From Dyella terrae (GTDB lineage: Bacteria; Pseudomonadota; Gammaproteobacteria; Xanthomonadales; Rhodanobacteraceae), in the NCBI RefSeq assembly GCF_022394535.1, contig NZ_CP089414.1:3596001-3660000 (forward strand): a stretch of DNA of 64,000 nt, given 5' to 3'. The notes below the pieces were generated by a model. The model did not search any database. It had not been told where the DNA came from and saw nothing but the letters and a program-made list of their open reading frames with translations. Every line of letters starts with the position of its first letter. Position 1 is the stretch's first letter. Both the position numbers and the translations under genes were made by a program. Shown one piece after another: positions 9,194-19,040 of this stretch.

Positions 9194-10747
9194 TTATTTG
9201 CACGCATGTTCGCGGGTAAAGGCGAGATCTTCATAGTCGGAGCTGAAGTCAGCGTCGGGATCGACCTTGGCCATGCGCAGCGTACCGCCAGCGTGTTCCG
9301 GAAAGCGCAGCCAGGCTTCGATCTCGTCGCGATCCCAGTGCACCAGGTAGCGATCGCCGACACGCATGACCTGTCCCGTCAGCAATGGCGACTTCAGTGA
9401 CGCAAAGCGCACGGTATCGCCTTGTGCGCAAAGCTGCACTTCGCCGAACCACGGGTCGCGCCACACGCCAAGTTGGCCGGCGAGTTCGGTGGGCGTCGCC
9501 TTCTTCCGGGAGGACGTGTCGGGAACGTGGGATGTGCGCTGCTGCTGAGCATCGTGTTCCAGCTCATCGGCATAGCTGGTTACGCTGCGCGCCTTGCCGG
9601 GCGCCGTGAACTGTTTGGTAAGCACTTCAATCAACACGCTGCGCGCGTCTTCGGCGTCGGCGTTGATCAGCACGACGAAACCGCTCCGGCGGAACGGCAG
9701 CAGCGTCATCGCGGAGTACATGCCCGACAGCGTGCCGGTGTGCGACACGGTCATCTGCCCATCGACATCGGCGATGCGCCAGCCATAGCCATAGCCTAAG
9801 AAAAGCGTGCCATCCCAGGCGTGGCGACGCGCCGAGATCGGCATGGGCGTATAGGCGGTCCATTCCTTGCGGCGCTGTTCCGGCGACAGCCATGCCAGTT
9901 GCTTTTGGGTCGGTACCAGCCAGTTGCTGGCCCAGGTCAGCATGTCGTTAAGGCTGCAGCGCACGCCGCCGGCAGCGTCCATGGTCGCGGGATGCACGAT
10001 GGGGCCGTCGGCGCGTACCGGCACGAAGTGGCCGTCGTGCAGAAGGTACGGATCGGCCACATTGCCCACCTCATCGCGGTTCCATGTGCCGATCTGGCAG
10101 CGGTTCATGCCCAGCGGTTGAAACACCTCTCGACGCAGCAGCGTGGGATAGGGCGCACCGCCAGCGGCGGCGGCGACCTGGCCGGCAACGATGTACAAGG
10201 TGTTGTCGTAGGCGTAGCCCGCCCGGAAGCTGTAGGCCGGTTTGAGATAGCGCAGGCCGGCCACGACGTCGTCGGCCGTGAACTGATTGGGCGTGGGCCA
10301 CAGCATCAGATCACCGGCACCTTCGGGCAGGCCGCTGTGATGCACCAGCAGGTCGCCTACCCGCATGTTGGCGGTGACCCACGGGTCGTACATGCGAAAC
10401 GACGGCAGGTACTTCGTGACCGGATCGTCCCAGCGTAACTTGCCGTTCTCCACCAATCGCGCCAGCACGGTGGAGGTCATGGCCTTGCTGTTGGAGGCGA
10501 TGCCGAACAGCGTGTCCGCATCCATGGGCTTGCCGGACGCGAGTTTGCCTTCGGCGCGCGTGTAAACCACTTTGCCATCGTCGATAACCCCGACCGCGAT
10601 GCCCGGCAGGTGATAGCGGGCCACCACGGCGTCGACCAGCCGGTCGTACTCCGCTGGAGAGGATGTGTCAGGCGCGGATGCATGCGCCATGCTCCCGAGC
10701 AGCATCAACGCGGACGCGCAGAAAGTGGATCGGATGAAACGGCGCAT
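9194..10747 (-). CDS. Exported serine hydrolase, class C beta-lactamase/DD-peptidase-like (S12), with C-terminal DUF3471-type domain
   Basis: A 517-aa protein. ATG at 10747 follows GGGGAGAACGC and gives the signal peptide MRRFIRSTFCASALMLLGS. An upstream in-frame start exists but would place the signal peptide internally. The catalytic S-x-x-K is SNSK (residues ~84-87), the tyrosine motif is YDN (GYAYDNTLY), and the KTG-box equivalent is HTG (VSHTGTLSGM). The last ~100 residues resemble the small beta domain (DUF3471) of many S12 hydrolases. S12 members include esterases, D-aminopeptidases and D-amino-acid amidases, so substrate cannot be read from sequence. It lies between two genes linked to D-amino acids, which makes a D-stereospecific peptidase or amidase attractive. 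True beta-lactamase activity is unlikely. Confidence 0.85.
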   Translation of the reverse strand: MRRFIRSTFCASALMLLGSMAHASAPDTSSPAEYDRLVDAVVARYHLPGIAVGVIDDGKVVYTRAEGKLASGKPMDADTLFGIASNSKAMTSTVLARLVENGKLRWDDPVTKYLPSFRMYDPWVTANMRVGDLLVHHSGLPEGAGDLMLWPTPNQFTADDVVAGLRYLKPAYSFRAGYAYDNTLYIVAGQVAAAAGGAPYPTLLRREVFQPLGMNRCQIGTWNRDEVGNVADPYLLHDGHFVPVRADGPIVHPATMDAAGGVRCSLNDMLTWASNWLVPTQKQLAWLSPEQRRKEWTAYTPMPISARRHAWDGTLFLGYGYGWRIADVDGQMTVSHTGTLSGMYSAMTLLPFRRSGFVVLINADAEDARSVLIEVLTKQFTAPGKARSVTSYADELEHDAQQQRTSHVPDTSSRKKATPTELAGQLGVWRDPWFGEVQLCAQGDTVRFASLKSPLLTGQVMRVGDRYLVHWDRDEIEAWLRFPEHAGGTLRMAKVDPDADFSSDYEDLAFTREHACK

Positions 10748-10816
10748 GCGTTCTCCCCTATCGGTGCCGTCGTGCCAGCGGCATGGATGATGCCGGTCTG
10801 AACTTCCCCGTGGCAC

Positions 10817-11860
10817 TCAGTCCACGCAGCTCGCCAGCAAATGATCCACGATAGCCTCGACGCCCATGGTGACCGGATCCTGGCAGGGCAGTCCGAGTCG
10901 GTCTTCAATCTCCCGGCATGCGGCGAGCGCTTCGTGTTCGGCAATGCCTGACGTGTTGAGCGCGACCCCCACCGCCTTGACCGCCGGGTTGGTCAGGCGA
11001 GCGGCCGTGATATTCGCCTCCAGGCAGTGCTTGAGATCCGGGAGCGGGCATTCCGGGAGTCCACGCATGTGGTTCCGCGTTGGCTCGTGGCACAGCACCA
11101 GTGCATCGGGTTGGGAGCCGTGTAGCAGGCCCAGCGATACGCCGGCGTACAACGGATGGAAGAGCGACCCCTGACCCTCGATGAGATCCCATCCGCCGTC
11201 GTTGCGCGCGGGCGAGAGCATTTCGGCGGCGCCCGAGATGAAATCGGCGATGACGGCATCGACGGCGATGCCATCGCCGGCGACGAACATCCCCGTCTGG
11301 CCCGTGGCGCGAAAGTCCGCGCTGAGGCCGCGCCGGCGCATGCTGCGTTCGATCGCCAGCGTGGTGTACATCTTGCCGATGGAGCAATCGGTGCCCACGG
11401 TTAGCAGTCGCCGGCCGGCTCGTCGCCGACCGTTGCCGATGGGAATGGCACGGTTGGCGTCGCGCGCATCGAACAAGGCCCTGCCGTTAGCGCGGGCTGC
11501 CGCAACAATGTCCTTGTTGTCGCGCAGCTTCTGGTGGAGGCCGGCAATCACATTGAGGCCGGCATCCAGCGCGGCGATGATGTCGCCGACCGCCTCGGGC
11601 GCCATCATGCCGCCGACGTTGGCAATGCCGATCACCATGGTGTCTGCGCCGGCAGCCTTGGCCTGAACCGGATTCATGTCGGGCAGTCCCAGGGTCAGTG
11701 GGCAGTTGCTGCGCCGAAACTGTCCGATGCACCACTCCGGTCGCCAGTAGGCCAGTCCCCTGGCTGTCTTGATGGCCAGGTCATCGGCCTCGCCACCCAT
11801 ATACAGCAGATACGGCGGCCCCCAACGGAGGATGCCGGTCGCTTCATTGCGGTCAGACAT
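10817..11860 (-). CDS. DUF1611/DgcN-like protein (candidate D-glutamate N-acetyltransferase)
   Basis: A 347-aa cytoplasmic protein of the DUF1611 family. The start MSDRNEATGILRWGPPYLLY at 11860 has AGGTGGGAG upstream, and a much longer in-frame extension into the intergenic region is not credible. The C-terminal half holds a P-loop-like GTDCSIGKMYTTLAIE near residues 154-169, RATGQTGMFVAGDGIAVDAV, and EGQGSLFHPLYAGVSLGLL, which are signatures of this family. Characterised members (DgcN) acetylate D-glutamate using acetyl-CoA in a D-glutamate catabolic route, normally beside the epimerase-like DgcA. No DgcA is present here. It heads the minus-strand run with the serine hydrolase and aldolase and is divergent from a LysR regulator. 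Family membership is firm, but the exact substrate is inferred. Confidence 0.82.
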   Translation of the reverse strand: MSDRNEATGILRWGPPYLLYMGGEADDLAIKTARGLAYWRPEWCIGQFRRSNCPLTLGLPDMNPVQAKAAGADTMVIGIANVGGMMAPEAVGDIIAALDAGLNVIAGLHQKLRDNKDIVAAARANGRALFDARDANRAIPIGNGRRRAGRRLLTVGTDCSIGKMYTTLAIERSMRRRGLSADFRATGQTGMFVAGDGIAVDAVIADFISGAAEMLSPARNDGGWDLIEGQGSLFHPLYAGVSLGLLHGSQPDALVLCHEPTRNHMRGLPECPLPDLKHCLEANITAARLTNPAVKAVGVALNTSGIAEHEALAACREIEDRLGLPCQDPVTMGVEAIVDHLLASCVD

Positions 11861-12181
11861 GCGTTCCGGACTCCCACCTTTTCTGATCGGCGTCAGACAG
11901 TTTGGGCAGCATAACCACGCGCCCCTGCGGCTCACCAATGAAAAAACACGTACATGGCATAACTCAGGGTTGTAGTCGGCACCACACCACGCACGCATCG
12001 CTGCACGTCTGTGAGAAATGGCACCTTTGCGAAGACCCGCAAGCTTGAGAGGATGGGGACAGGGGAACGTCGAAAGATTCTGCAAAGTGAATGCGCAACG
12101 CGGATGATGCGGAAACGCCATCGCGCCGTTGGCCATTCGGTCGGCGACATCGCGGGACACAGAGAGAGGTGCGGAAGCTAC
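11861..12181. promoter_or_regulatory. Divergent promoter region between dgcN-like operon and LysR gene
   Basis: A 321-base spacer between divergent genes where a LysR regulator would be expected to bind. I found no clear T-N11-A palindrome or standard promoter that I would defend. No additional gene is evident, and frames reading through it from both sides lack ribosome sites. Confidence 0.45.
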
Positions 12182-13084
12182 ATGCGTTTGCGCTATATCG
12201 AGCTCTTTCATGCCGTGTTGACCACCGGCAGCATCACCGGTGCGGCCAAGCTGTTGGATATCTCGCAGCCTGCGGCCAGCAAGGCGCTGCAGAACGCCGA
12301 AGACCGGCTCGGCTTTGCCTTGTTCAGTCGCGTGCGGGGACGCCTGTTGCCGACGCAGCAGGCACTGCTGCTGCGCGACCGGATCGAGAAGATCGTGCAG
12401 GACGTGCACGACCTGGAACACCTGACCAAGAATATGAGTCAACCGGGCAACTGCCCGTTGCGGGTCACCTGCACGCCGACGCTGGCGCTGACGCTACTGG
12501 CTTCGGCGGTGATGCTGCTGCGCGAGGCGTTTCCCGATGTGGTGGCCGAATTGTCCACGCAGCATTCGGCGGCGATGTGCGAGTCGCTGACGCTGCTCGA
12601 AACCGACATCGGGCTCACGCTGCAGGACACGGGGCACCACAATCTTCGCCAACGGGTGCTGTGCCGCGGTCAGGTGATGGTGATCGCCCCGCCCGGCTGG
12701 TGGCCCGAAGAGGAACTGGGACAACCGTTGCCGATTGGCGCGCTGGCCAACCAACCGATGATCGGCATCAATGTGCGCGATGCTCTGGGCAGCATGCTGC
12801 AAAGCCATCTCTCCAAGATCGAGCCGGAGCCGAAGATCAACGTCGCGGTGCAGACCTACCAATTGGCGCATTCCCTCGTCGCCAAGGGCGAAGGCCTGGC
12901 GCTGGTCGATCCCTTCACCGCGCGCTGCGGCGGCCCCAAGAGCGTGCAGATCCGTCCGCTGAAGCCACATCTCGAAGTCGTGCTGTACGCCATGCATCGG
13001 CCCGACAGCCCATTGAATCAGGTGCAGAAGCGGTTCCTTGATATCGTGCGGCAGCTCGCCCAGCTCATGCTCGCGCAAAGTTGA
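12182..13084 (+). CDS. LysR-family transcriptional regulator
   Basis: A 300-aa regulator. ATG at 12182 (MRLRYIELFHAVLTTGSITG) follows GAGAGAGG. The winged helix-turn-helix is at residues ~18-37 (AAKLLDISQPAASKALQNAE), followed by the linker helix and a periplasmic-binding-like effector domain (RVTCTPTLALTLL, GLALVDPFTARCGG). It is transcribed away from the dgcN-like/serine hydrolase/aldolase run and just upstream of an exported amidohydrolase, so either or both may be its targets. LysR proteins that control a divergent catabolic operon are usually activated by a pathway intermediate, here perhaps a D-amino acid or N-acyl derivative (inference). Confidence 0.9.
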   Translation: MRLRYIELFHAVLTTGSITGAAKLLDISQPAASKALQNAEDRLGFALFSRVRGRLLPTQQALLLRDRIEKIVQDVHDLEHLTKNMSQPGNCPLRVTCTPTLALTLLASAVMLLREAFPDVVAELSTQHSAAMCESLTLLETDIGLTLQDTGHHNLRQRVLCRGQVMVIAPPGWWPEEELGQPLPIGALANQPMIGINVRDALGSMLQSHLSKIEPEPKINVAVQTYQLAHSLVAKGEGLALVDPFTARCGGPKSVQIRPLKPHLEVVLYAMHRPDSPLNQVQKRFLDIVRQLAQLMLAQS

Positions 13085-13153
13085 AGAAGGCACGGAGCGT
13101 GCGGTAACCGGTAACCTCACCAAATAACGTTCGCGCAGCGAATGGAGGATTCG

Positions 13154-14962
13154 ATGAAGTCGTTCCGACTGTTGATTCCAGGCATCGCATTGGTTTTCTC
13201 CGCCGCCAGTGTGGCGGACAACGCACCGATCCGTGGCTTCCCGCCGCCGCTGCAGCCAGCAGACCTGGTGCTGCTTGATGCGACTATCGTCACGCTTGAT
13301 CCGCTGCAACCTCACGCGCAGGCGCTGGCCGTTCGCGATGGGCGTATCGCGGCACTCGGCAGCGACGATGCGATTCGGCACTACGTCGGCGCAAAAACCA
13401 AGGTGCTGGACCTGCACGGCGCCTTCGTTACGCCGGGTTTCATCGAAGGCCATGGCCACCTGATGGATACCGGCGAAGCACTGATGCAGGTAGACGTGGG
13501 CAAGGCTGCCAGCTGGGACGAGATCGTCTCGATTGTGAAGGCGGCTGTGGCCAAGGCAAAGCCTGGCGAGTGGATCATCGGCCAGGGCTGGCAGCAAGCA
13601 AAGTGGAACAAGGTGCCGCAGCCGAATGTCGATGGGCTGCCGTTGCCGACGAAACTGGATGCGATCTCGCCCAACAACCCCGTGCTGCTCAACCACGCCA
13701 GCGGGCACGGCATCTATGCCAATGCGCAGGCGCTCAAGCTCGCCGGCATCACCGACACCACGCCCGACCCTGCGGGCGGCACCATCGTGCGCGATGCGCA
13801 AGGCCGTGCCATGGGCATGCTGCGCGACAGTGCAGCCGACCCCGTGTTTGCCGCGTACGACCGTTATGTGACCTCGTTGCCCGCGGCCGACCGGGCGGCA
13901 CACCGCGAGCGCGCCTTGCAACTGGCCGTGCAGAACGAGGTCAGCAAGGGCATCACCAGCTTCGTTGACCAGGGTGAGAGTTTCGAGACGGTCGACTGGA
14001 TGAAGCAGCAGTTCGCCAAGGGCCAGCCGTTGCGTTTGTACGTGTACATCGATGAGAAGTCGGTCGACAAGCTCGACAAGCATCTCGTTGACTATCGCAT
14101 TGCCGGCTATGCCGACCACCATTTCACCGTGCTCGGCCTGGGTGAGGACGTCTCCGATGGTGCGTTGGGCACGCACAGCGCGTGGTTCCTGGCGCCTTAC
14201 AACGACGCTCCCGGCATCACCGGTAAGAACGTCACCGCGATGAGCGACATCGCTCAGATGGCAAAGATCGCCGCGCGCGACGGATTTCAGATGGCCATCC
14301 ATGCTATCGGTGATCGCGCGAATCGCGAACTGTTGGATCTCTACCAGAACGTCTTTACGCAATACCCCGCTGCGACGGCGCTGCGCTGGCGCATCGAGCA
14401 CGCACAGCATCTGGATCCCGCTGACATCCCGCGTTTTGCGGAGTTGGGCGTCATCGCTTCGATGCAATCCATCCACACGTGTTCGGATGCGCCGATGGTC
14501 GTGCCTCACCTTGGTGAGAAGCGCGCGCAGGAGGGTGCCTACGTTTGGAAGACACTTATCGACAGCGGAGTCATCGTGCTGGACGGTACCGATACGCCTG
14601 TCGAAGACACCAACCCCATTCCCAACTTCTACTGCGGCGTCACCCGTGCCTACGGCCACGGCACGAAGACGTTCTACCCCGCACAAGCCAAGACCCGGTT
14701 GCAGGAACTGCAGTCCTACACCTGGAATAACGCCTACGCCATGCTTCAAGAGCACGAGCTAGGCTCCCTTTCGCCGGGCAAGTTGGCCGATCTTGATGTG
14801 TTCTCCGGCGACCTGTTGACCCTGCCCGCCGAAGACATTCTGCGTACGCGAGTGCTCTACACCATCGTCGGCGGCAAGATCGTGTACCAACGTCCCGGCG
14901 CAGATGGCTGGCACAAGGGGCAGCTATTCGACGCGATGCCCGAGTTCGATCACGCCGAATGA
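13154..14962 (+). CDS. Exported amidohydrolase, YtcJ-like (amidohydrolase 3 family)
   Basis: A 602-aa metal-dependent hydrolase. ATG at 13154 is chosen because GGAGG lies seven bases upstream. The earlier in-frame ATG at 13142 overlaps that ribosome site. The signal peptide MKSFRLLIPGIALVFSAASV is followed by a composite TIM-barrel amidohydrolase. GFIEGHGHLMD (residues ~96-106) carries the metal-binding HxH, AIHAIGDRANRELL and EHAQHLDPADIPRF carry further metal and catalytic histidines, and GTDTPVEDTNP carries the late aspartate. The YtcJ-like group includes N-substituted formamide deformylase and many uncharacterised enzymes. Its position beside the D-amino-acid cluster suggests an N-acyl or N-formyl amino acid substrate, but this is only context. 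Confidence 0.87.
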   Translation: MKSFRLLIPGIALVFSAASVADNAPIRGFPPPLQPADLVLLDATIVTLDPLQPHAQALAVRDGRIAALGSDDAIRHYVGAKTKVLDLHGAFVTPGFIEGHGHLMDTGEALMQVDVGKAASWDEIVSIVKAAVAKAKPGEWIIGQGWQQAKWNKVPQPNVDGLPLPTKLDAISPNNPVLLNHASGHGIYANAQALKLAGITDTTPDPAGGTIVRDAQGRAMGMLRDSAADPVFAAYDRYVTSLPAADRAAHRERALQLAVQNEVSKGITSFVDQGESFETVDWMKQQFAKGQPLRLYVYIDEKSVDKLDKHLVDYRIAGYADHHFTVLGLGEDVSDGALGTHSAWFLAPYNDAPGITGKNVTAMSDIAQMAKIAARDGFQMAIHAIGDRANRELLDLYQNVFTQYPAATALRWRIEHAQHLDPADIPRFAELGVIASMQSIHTCSDAPMVVPHLGEKRAQEGAYVWKTLIDSGVIVLDGTDTPVEDTNPIPNFYCGVTRAYGHGTKTFYPAQAKTRLQELQSYTWNNAYAMLQEHELGSLSPGKLADLDVFSGDLLTLPAEDILRTRVLYTIVGGKIVYQRPGADGWHKGQLFDAMPEFDHAE

Positions 14963-15131
14963 GCTTGGGGTCAGCGTCGTGGACAGGTGCTCTCGGTCTT
15001 TAGTGCCCTCGCCATCCTTGGGTTGCCCCGCATGCTTTCGTTTGCGGTAATCGGCCCGTGGGTGGACCACGGGCAGAGCATCTAACGGGCTCAAACCGGG
15101 TTGCACGCGGCCGAGGCGGTAGAATGGCTTC

Positions 15132-15494
15132 ATGCATATCTTCAAAGAATTCCACATCGAGGCAGCCCATCGTCTGCCGAACGTGCCGCCAGGCCATAAG
15201 TGCGCGCGGCTACATGGCCATTCCTTTCGCATCCAGATCCACGTGGAGGGCGAGCCCGATCCCACGCTCGGTTGGGTGATGGACTTTGCCGACGTCAAGG
15301 CGGCGTTTGCGCCGCTGTTCGATCAGCTCGACCACCACTACCTCAACGACATCGAAGGCCTGGAGAACCCGACCAGCGAGATGCTTTGCCGCTGGATCTT
15401 CAAGCGTCTGGAACCCGCGCTGCCGGGTCTGGATAAGGTGGTCGTGCACGAGACCTGTACCTCGGGTGCCAGTTGCAGTCGTGACAGTTTTTGA
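15132..15494 (+). CDS. queD: 6-carboxy-5,6,7,8-tetrahydropterin synthase (6-pyruvoyl-tetrahydropterin synthase family)
   Basis: A 120-aa enzyme of the queuosine/7-deazaguanine precursor pathway that converts 7,8-dihydroneopterin triphosphate to 6-carboxytetrahydropterin. Zinc ligands are visible: His in EAAHRLP and two His in RLHGHSF. The catalytic Cys is in [22 protein letters not shown] near the end matches the family's ETCTSG substrate-binding segment. The length fits QueD. The ribosome site is weak. It stands alone between the amidohydrolase and the phasin gene, with no other queuosine genes adjacent. Confidence 0.92.
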   Translation: MHIFKEFHIEAAHRLPNVPPGHKCARLHGHSFRIQIHVEGEPDPTLGWVMDFADVKAAFAPLFDQLDHHYLNDIEGLENPTSEMLCRWIFKRLEPALPGLDKVVVHETCTSGASCSRDSF

Positions 15495-15647
15495 CGCGGC
15501 GCAAAATTAGATCGTTTCAATGTAATGTGTTGGTAATATTGAATTTTCTGTGACATAAAGGCTTGTTCAGAAAAAATATATTGCAATGCACAAAATGACT
15601 TGGTAGGGTGCGTGCCACTACCCCAATTCCCGTCGAGGGACCAAGTC

Positions 15648-16043
15648 ATGACGCAGCAACTGAACGCCCAGGTTTTTGCCTACGCCAAGCAGCTGGCTGA
15701 CAGCGCTTTCAAGGCCCAGGCCGTCGCCCTGAAGGGCCTGGAGCAGGTCGCCGAACTGCAGATCCGTGCGCTTGAGAAGCAGTCCGAAGCTGCCGCTGAG
15801 TTCATCAGTGGTGCCTTCGAAACCCGTGATGCTGATGGCCTGCGTGTTCTGTGGGAAAAGGCTGCCACCGCCGGTCGCGAGAATGCCGAGCGCGCCGTGT
15901 CCGTGACCCAGGAAATCATCGCCGTGACGCAGAAAACTGCTGAGTCGCTGAGCGCGCTCGTGCAGGAACAGCAGCAGGCCGCCAACGACGCCGTGACCGC
16001 GCCGGTCGCTGCCGTCAAGAAGGCTGCTGCCGCCGCTAAGTAA
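15648..16043 (+). CDS. Phasin family protein
   Basis: A 131-aa helical amphipathic protein with a phasin-2-like pattern (FAYAKQLADSAFKAQAVALK, then EKAATAGRENAERAV) and an Ala/Lys-rich tail (PVAAVKKAAAAAK) typical of PHA-granule-associated phasins. ATG at 15648 follows GAGGGACCAAGTC. It has its own terminator directly downstream and an unusually AT-rich upstream stretch (about 15505-15600). No PHA synthase, depolymerase or PhaR gene is in the window. Phasin-like proteins in Xanthomonadales may also have chaperone or surface-related roles, so a PHA role is likely but not proven. Confidence 0.88.
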   Translation: MTQQLNAQVFAYAKQLADSAFKAQAVALKGLEQVAELQIRALEKQSEAAAEFISGAFETRDADGLRVLWEKAATAGRENAERAVSVTQEIIAVTQKTAESLSALVQEQQQAANDAVTAPVAAVKKAAAAAK

Positions 16044-16084
16044 GGCCGTTTGCAGACGCAGCGCTTCTTCCCCCCAGTTGCGTC

Positions 16085-16114
16085 AAAGGGCCGGACGATT
16101 GTCCGGCCCTTTTT
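16085..16114 (+). terminator. Intrinsic terminator after phasin gene
   Basis: A 12-bp perfect stem (AAAGGGCCGGAC with GTCCGGCCCTTT), a GATT loop and a T-run. It separates the phasin gene from the atp operon promoter region. Confidence 0.9.
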
Positions 16115-16190
16115 CTATCCGCGATTTCTCACGATCCAATCGTTTTGTGAACGAAATCGCCTGTTGACAAGATGCCGCGGCAAGCGCGGC

Positions 16191-16220
16191 TTGTCGCTGT
16201 AAATGCCTCGCTGATATACT
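16191..16220 (+). promoter_or_regulatory. Probable promoter of the atp operon
   Basis: TTGTCG at 16191-16196 and TATACT at 16215-16220 are separated by 18 bases, with an extended -10 (TGATATACT). It lies 70 bases before the atpI start and after the phasin terminator. A TTGACA at 16164 has no matching -10 at the right distance. Confidence 0.5.
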
Positions 16221-16289
16221 TTTTGGGATTGGACCGTGGCCCGTAGCTGGTTCGGTGCCGCCTAGAGCGAAGCCGCACGGGAACGTCAC

Positions 16290-16655
16290 GTGATCAACAG
16301 TCTTGCTTCCGGTCGTCGTCTGGCGCTGCGCATTTTCTTGCTGCAGCTTGCCGTGGCGGTGATCCTGGCACTCACCTTCCTTTTGCAGGGGCCGCGCCAA
16401 GCTTTGGCGGCCGCTGCAGGCGCCACACTCGTGGCGCTGGGTACTGCGCTACTGGCGTGGCGTACCTTCAGGGGCCTGGGTGGTGGCGGCATGACGATGT
16501 GGCGCGTGATGTCAGGCATGGTCCTGAAGTGGATCGTGATCGGCGGAGGGCTCGTCGCGATCTTCGGTCAATGGAAATTACCGCCACTAGCTGCCATCAC
16601 GGGGCTGGTGGCTGCTTACGCAATAAATCTGCTGGCGTTCAGATTCAAGGGCTAA
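16290..16655 (+). CDS. atpI: ATP synthase subunit I
   Basis: A 121-aa membrane protein with four hydrophobic segments (IFLLQLAVAVILALTFLLQ, LAAAAGATLVALGTALLAW, GMVLKWIVIGGGLVAIFG, LAAITGLVAAYAINLLAF). The size, composition and position as first gene of the atp operon identify AtpI, which assists c-ring assembly and Mg2+ handling. The start is GTG at 16290, with no in-frame ATG upstream. atpB begins three bases after the stop, so the two are probably translationally coupled. Confidence 0.85.
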   Translation: MINSLASGRRLALRIFLLQLAVAVILALTFLLQGPRQALAAAAGATLVALGTALLAWRTFRGLGGGGMTMWRVMSGMVLKWIVIGGGLVAIFGQWKLPPLAAITGLVAAYAINLLAFRFKG

Positions 16656-17492
<837 letters not shown>

Positions 17493-17559
17493 GTTTTTTG
17501 TTCCATCCGGTTCCGCTTTAAACCGCTTTGCCTTTATCACTCTTTAGAAAGATCCATAG

Positions 17560-17856
<297 letters not shown>

Positions 17857-17871
17857 TCGGCGCGAATTGAG

Positions 17872-17899
17872 TCGTCGCAGCGGACATCCGCTGCGACGA
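17872..17899. repeat. Strong hairpin in the atpE-atpF spacer
   Basis: A 13-bp perfect inverted repeat (TCGTCGCAGCGGA with TCCGCTGCGACGA) around a two-base CA centre. No T-run follows, so it is more likely an mRNA-processing or stability element behind the highly translated atpE than a terminator. Confidence 0.75.
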
Positions 17900-17939
17900 T
17901 GGGCGGTTTAACGCGTTACCGGAGTTAATTGGAAAGCTC

Positions 17940-18410
17940 ATGGATATCAATCTGACTTTCCTGGGCCAGATGGTTTCTTTCGCCATCCTGGTCTGGTTCA
18001 CCACCAAGTTCATCTGGCCGCAACTCAATCACGCGATTGAAGAGCGCCAGAAAAAGGTTGCCGATGGTCTGGCCGCCGCCGAAAAGGCGCGCGCCGAACT
18101 GAAGGATGCCGACGCCAAGGTCGCCAACGAGATCAAGCAGGCTCGTCAGCAGGCCAACGAGATCGTCGAGCGCGCACAGCAGCAGGCCAACCAGATCGTG
18201 GACAAGGCTCGCGCCGAAGCAATCGGCGAAGCCAACCGCGTGAAGGCCAATGCCGCCGAGGAAATCGTGAGCATGCAACAGCGTGCGCGCGAAGAGCTGC
18301 GTGGCTGGGTTGGCCGTCTGGCCATCCAGGGCGCGGAAAAGATCGTGCAGCGTGAAGTCGATGCCAACGCCCACAAGGCGATGCTCGACCAGCTTGTGTC
18401 CGAGATCTAA
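17940..18410 (+). CDS. atpF: F0 ATP synthase subunit b
   Basis: A 156-aa peripheral-stalk subunit. One N-terminal membrane helix ([17 protein letters not shown]) is followed by a long charged alpha-helix or coiled coil rich in Ala, Glu, Lys and Gln ([35 protein letters not shown]). The length matches the family standard of 156. atpH begins three bases after the stop. Confidence 0.97.
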   Translation: MDINLTFLGQMVSFAILVWFTTKFIWPQLNHAIEERQKKVADGLAAAEKARAELKDADAKVANEIKQARQQANEIVERAQQQANQIVDKARAEAIGEANRVKANAAEEIVSMQQRAREELRGWVGRLAIQGAEKIVQREVDANAHKAMLDQLVSEI

Positions 18411-18413
18411 GCC

Positions 18414-18947
18414 ATGGCGCAGGCAATCACCCTCGCCCGCCCCTATGCGCGTGCTGCCTTCGAGCTGGCCCATGAGGCCGGCTCGCTTGGCGCTTGGTCG
18501 CAGGCGCTGATCTTTGCCGCAGAAGTGGCCAAGGATCCGCGCGTGGCCGGTTTCGGCAACGATCCCCGCGTGTCGCCGGAGCAGCTCGTTGCGCTGCATC
18601 TGCCGCAGGGCGTGGCTGCCGACGCACCGTTCGCCCGTTTTCTGGGTGAACTGGCCGAGCACCGTCGCATGGCGTTGCTGCCGGAAATCGCGAAGCTGTA
18701 TGAACAGTACAAGCGTGAATCCGAGTCGCAGCTGCTGGTTAAGGTGACCAGTGCGTTCGCGCTGGACGCCGCGCAAGCCGAACAGCTCAAGGCATCGCTC
18801 AAGCGTCGCTTCAAGCGCGAGATCGAACTGGAAACCCAGGTCGATGCATCGCTGCTGGGTGGTGTGGTGATCGATACCGGCAGCGAAGTGATCGATGGCT
18901 CCGCCCGTGGACGTCTGGCGCGCATGACCCGCGCGCTGACGGCATAA
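18414..18947 (+). CDS. atpH: F1 ATP synthase subunit delta
   Basis: A 177-aa stator subunit linking b to the top of F1. The N-terminal helical domain begins with ITLARPYARAAFELA. The C-terminal domain contains VDASLLGGVVIDTGSEVIDG and SARGRLARM, the conserved delta signature. It is coupled to atpF by a three-base gap. Confidence 0.97.
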   Translation: MAQAITLARPYARAAFELAHEAGSLGAWSQALIFAAEVAKDPRVAGFGNDPRVSPEQLVALHLPQGVAADAPFARFLGELAEHRRMALLPEIAKLYEQYKRESESQLLVKVTSAFALDAAQAEQLKASLKRRFKREIELETQVDASLLGGVVIDTGSEVIDGSARGRLARMTRALTA

Positions 18948-18971
18948 GTATTTAAGCGAAGTCCGTTTCGC

Positions 18972-19008
18972 GAAGAGCAAAAACCAGCCATCGATGGCTG
19001 GACTCTTC
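18972..19008. repeat. Nested hairpin in the atpH-atpA spacer
   Basis: An inner perfect palindromic stem CCAGCCATCGATGGCTGG (18984-19001) lies within an outer GAAGAG/CTCTTC pair. The run after it is A, so it is not a plus-strand terminator. It shares the CAT-N-ATG style core with the hairpins in the atpG-atpD spacer. Confidence 0.7.
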
Positions 19009-19040
19009 AAAAAAAGACTCAAATCTCAGGATATCGACCC

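Noticed and set aside
9194..10747. Antibiotic-resistance beta-lactamase
   Set aside because: It has the S12 fold but carries HTG instead of KTG and an added C-terminal domain, and sits in a metabolic cluster. Esterase or peptidase is more likely.
12494..14755. Very long minus-strand frame opposite the LysR and amidohydrolase genes
   Set aside because: Both plus-strand genes show full family motifs, and the antisense product resembles nothing.
16164..16169. TTGACA as the atp promoter -35 box
   Set aside because: No acceptable -10 box lies 16-18 bases downstream, and the TTGTCG/TATACT pair fits better.
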